Positions 62,418-64,000 of a stretch of 64,000 bases of DNA are shown in pieces (position 1 is the first letter of the stretch; each line of letters starts with the position of its first letter). Source of the DNA: CAVRTJ01 sp964507185 (GTDB lineage Bacteria > Acidobacteriota > UBA4820 > DSQY01); contig CAZDOY010000003.1 of the NCBI GenBank assembly GCA_964507185.1, forward strand, positions 62,001 to 126,000. Reading direction: 5' to 3'. The notes below the pieces were generated by a model that worked only from the letters and a program-made list of their open reading frames with translations, made no database searches and was not told the DNA's origin. Made by a program: the position numbers and the translations under genes.

Positions 62418-63668
62418 ATGAGACTAAAACTTATATTCCAGCTCTTCCTTCGGTCCTCCCAGCTCCAGAAAAAACGGGCGGTCCTCACCATCGCGGCCAT
62501 TGCGTGGGGCACCGTGGCCATCCTCCTCCTCCTGGCCTTCGGCCAGGGCCTCAAGGACCAGCTGCTGCACAGCCGGCGGGGCATGGGCGTGAACCTCGCC
62601 GTGATCTGGCCGGGGGAGACCTCGCAGCCGTGGGCGGGACTTCCGGCGGGACGGCCCATCCGTCCGAGGGTGGACGACATTCAGTACGTGCGCAATAGGC
62701 TCCCCCCCTACGCACATCTGCTCGGTGAAATCGCCAACTGGAACGCCTCCCTGACCTACGGAAAGAAGACCCTCACCGGGCGCGTCATCGGCACGAACTG
62801 GATCTACGGTAAGGTCCGCAACAATATCGCCCGCACGGGCGGCCGGTTCTTCAACCCCGTGGACGTGGCGGAAAAGAAGCGCGTCGTCTTTCTCGGCAAC
62901 AAGCTGGCGGAAGAGATTTTCGGCAAGGGAGACCCGGTCGGAAAGACGCTGCAAATCAGCGGCTCGCCCTACCTCGTGATCGGCGTCATGGTCAAGAAGA
63001 TGCAGATGGGCAATTACGGCGGCCCTGAGGACATGCACGCCGTGATCCCCCTTTCCACGTTCGTCGGCCAATACGGCCGCCAGCACATCAGCAACTTCGT
63101 CCTGAAGGTCGAGAAGCCCGACCAGATGCCCGGGGCCCTGGACCAGTTCAGGCGGGTCCTCGGGGCCAAATACCGGTTCAACCCGGACGATCCCAAGGTG
63201 TTCGGCGTCTGGAACACGGTGAAGGGCTACAAGATCATGGGGAACATGATGCTCGGAATCCAGCTTTTCCTGGGGATCATAGGCGCGCTCACGCTTCTCA
63301 TCGGCGGCATCGGCGTAGCGAACATCATGTACGCGGTGGTGAAAGAGAAAACGCGGGAGATAGGGATCCAGATGGCCATGGGCGCGAGGAGCAACTGGAT
63401 CACCGGCCCCTTTGTGCTTCAGGGACTTCTCTACACCCTTTTCGGCGGGGCGGCCGGGATGATCATCGCGATCGTGCTGGTCTTACTGCTCAGTCTCATC
63501 CCGACGGGAGGCAACCAGGCGCTGGTCCTTCTCGGCAAACCCACCATTTCTTGGCAGATCGGGCTCGCCACGGCCGCCATCCTCGGCTTTATCGGGCTGC
63601 TTGCCGGCTACTTTCCGGCCAAGCGCGCCGCAGCCGTGGACCCGGCTGAAACCCTGAGGTACGAATAG
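62418..63668 (+). CDS. MacB-like ABC permease, second paralogue
   Basis: 416 residues with the same domain order as the preceding gene: N-terminal helix, GTVAILLLLAFGQGLKDQLL, periplasmic domain, and FtsX-like C-terminal helices (LIGGIGVANIMYAVVKEKTREIGIQMAMGARSNWITGPFV). The two are diverged tandem paralogues, which suggests a heterodimeric transporter. It begins 13 bases after the first permease. Confidence 0.92.
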   Translation: MRLKLIFQLFLRSSQLQKKRAVLTIAAIAWGTVAILLLLAFGQGLKDQLLHSRRGMGVNLAVIWPGETSQPWAGLPAGRPIRPRVDDIQYVRNRLPPYAHLLGEIANWNASLTYGKKTLTGRVIGTNWIYGKVRNNIARTGGRFFNPVDVAEKKRVVFLGNKLAEEIFGKGDPVGKTLQISGSPYLVIGVMVKKMQMGNYGGPEDMHAVIPLSTFVGQYGRQHISNFVLKVEKPDQMPGALDQFRRVLGAKYRFNPDDPKVFGVWNTVKGYKIMGNMMLGIQLFLGIIGALTLLIGGIGVANIMYAVVKEKTREIGIQMAMGARSNWITGPFVLQGLLYTLFGGAAGMIIAIVLVLLLSLIPTGGNQALVLLGKPTISWQIGLATAAILGFIGLLAGYFPAKRAAAVDPAETLRYE

Positions 63669-63703
63669 CACGTATCACTTTCCATGTAGATAGGGAGTCA
63701 CCA

Positions 63704-64000
63704 ATGAACTGGCCGCTCATGAAGAGAAACGGGAAAAACGGTATGGATTCGAACGGCGCCATCATCCGGATGGAAGGCCTGAAGAAGATATACGACACGG
63801 GCAAGATCAAGGTCGAGGCGCTCAAGACCATCGACCTGACGGTCAAGAAGGGCGAGTTCGTTGCGGTGGTCGGTCCCTCCGGATCGGGAAAGTCCACCCT
63901 GATGAACCTGCTCGGGTGCCTGGACACGCCGACCTCCGGGGAGTACTTTCTCGCGGGGGAGGCCGTTGCGGGCCTCGAACGGGACAGGCTTGCCGACATT
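63704..64000 (+). CDS. ABC transporter ATP-binding protein of the MacAB-type pump (3' end outside window)
   Basis: 99 codons are visible to the window edge. After a short charged N-terminus, the ABC fold starts at IIRMEGLKKIYDTGKIKVEALKTIDL, with Walker A GPSGSGKST and the Q-loop-side MNLLGCLDTPTSGEY, the LolD/MacB type. The signature motif and Walker B lie outside the window. It should power the two permeases upstream. A GGGAG site precedes the ATG, 35 bases after the second permease. Confidence 0.9.
   Translation, partial: MNWPLMKRNGKNGMDSNGAIIRMEGLKKIYDTGKIKVEALKTIDLTVKKGEFVAVVGPSGSGKSTLMNLLGCLDTPTSGEYFLAGEAVAGLERDRLADI

Overview
The window is a high-GC, gene-dense stretch of a Gram-negative (diderm) bacterial chromosome. 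It comes from a draft or metagenome assembly: there is a 100-N scaffold gap at 7793-7892. The diderm assignment rests on a type IV pilus pilMNOPQ cluster with a PilQ secretin, an LpxL/HtrB-type acyltransferase, several lipoproteins and a MacA-type adaptor. Gene orders such as tig-clpP-clpX-lon, xseB-ispA-tlyA-nadK and dnaB-alr, together with PATAN/DUF4388, Roadblock/LC7 and many TPR proteins, suggest a Deltaproteobacteria-like lineage (Desulfobacterota/Myxococcota) or an Acidobacteriota-like one. That placement is inference; no rRNA gene is present.

Layout. 1-2.5 kb: a cut-off secreted LVIVD-repeat protein with a strong promoter, and a transglutaminase/TPR lipoprotein, both on the minus strand. 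3.0-8.1 kb: tRNA-Leu(CAG) with its own promoter and terminator, then the phosphate operon pstSCAB-phoU; phoU is split by the false scaffold gap. 8.2-14.1 kb (minus): an MFS transporter, pcm, an orphan ABC-2-like permease, an alpha/beta hydrolase and a PLP transsulfuration enzyme. 14.2-20.3 kb (plus): pta, then a tightly overlapping run of glycosyltransferase, LpxL-like acyltransferase, STAS protein, IMPACT protein, CYTH protein and sugar nucleotidyltransferase, followed by a second glycosyltransferase. 20.3-29.4 kb (plus): NfeD and SPFH proteins, a GGDEF cyclase, a PATAN/DUF4388 protein, a SPOR protein, xseB, ispA, tlyA, nadK and a DUF1573 protein, ending at a strong terminator. 29.5-37.5 kb (minus): pilM-N-O-P-Q, a lipoprotein, a TPR protein, a Roadblock protein and efp.

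37.7-45.4 kb: dnaB-alr; a CPBP protease homologue and an orphan zinc-binding anti-sigma-like protein (minus); purE, a Sua5/YrdC protein, a sirtuin and an aldehyde dehydrogenase with a well-formed promoter next to a palindrome. 45.6-48.4 kb (minus): a secreted beta-propeller/transglutaminase fusion and a possible outer-membrane protein behind a near-consensus promoter. 48.6-58.5 kb (minus): a DUF255 protein without the usual cysteines, tRNA-Arg, tRNA-Leu(UAG), and the proteostasis block tig-clpP-clpX-lon, then engB and rho. 58.7-64 kb (plus): a membrane-anchored rhodanese, a MauE/DoxX-like protein, and a MacAB-type efflux operon with one adaptor, two paralogous permeases and a separate ATPase cut by the window end.

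Most of the window is housekeeping. No CRISPR array, prophage, insertion sequence or obvious defence system was seen. The points most worth a second look are the false gap in phoU, the pil-linked lipoprotein/TPR/Roadblock genes, the GGDEF-PATAN-SPOR trio, the propeller-transglutaminase fusion, the cysteine-less DUF255 protein, and the structured leader before the MacAB operon.
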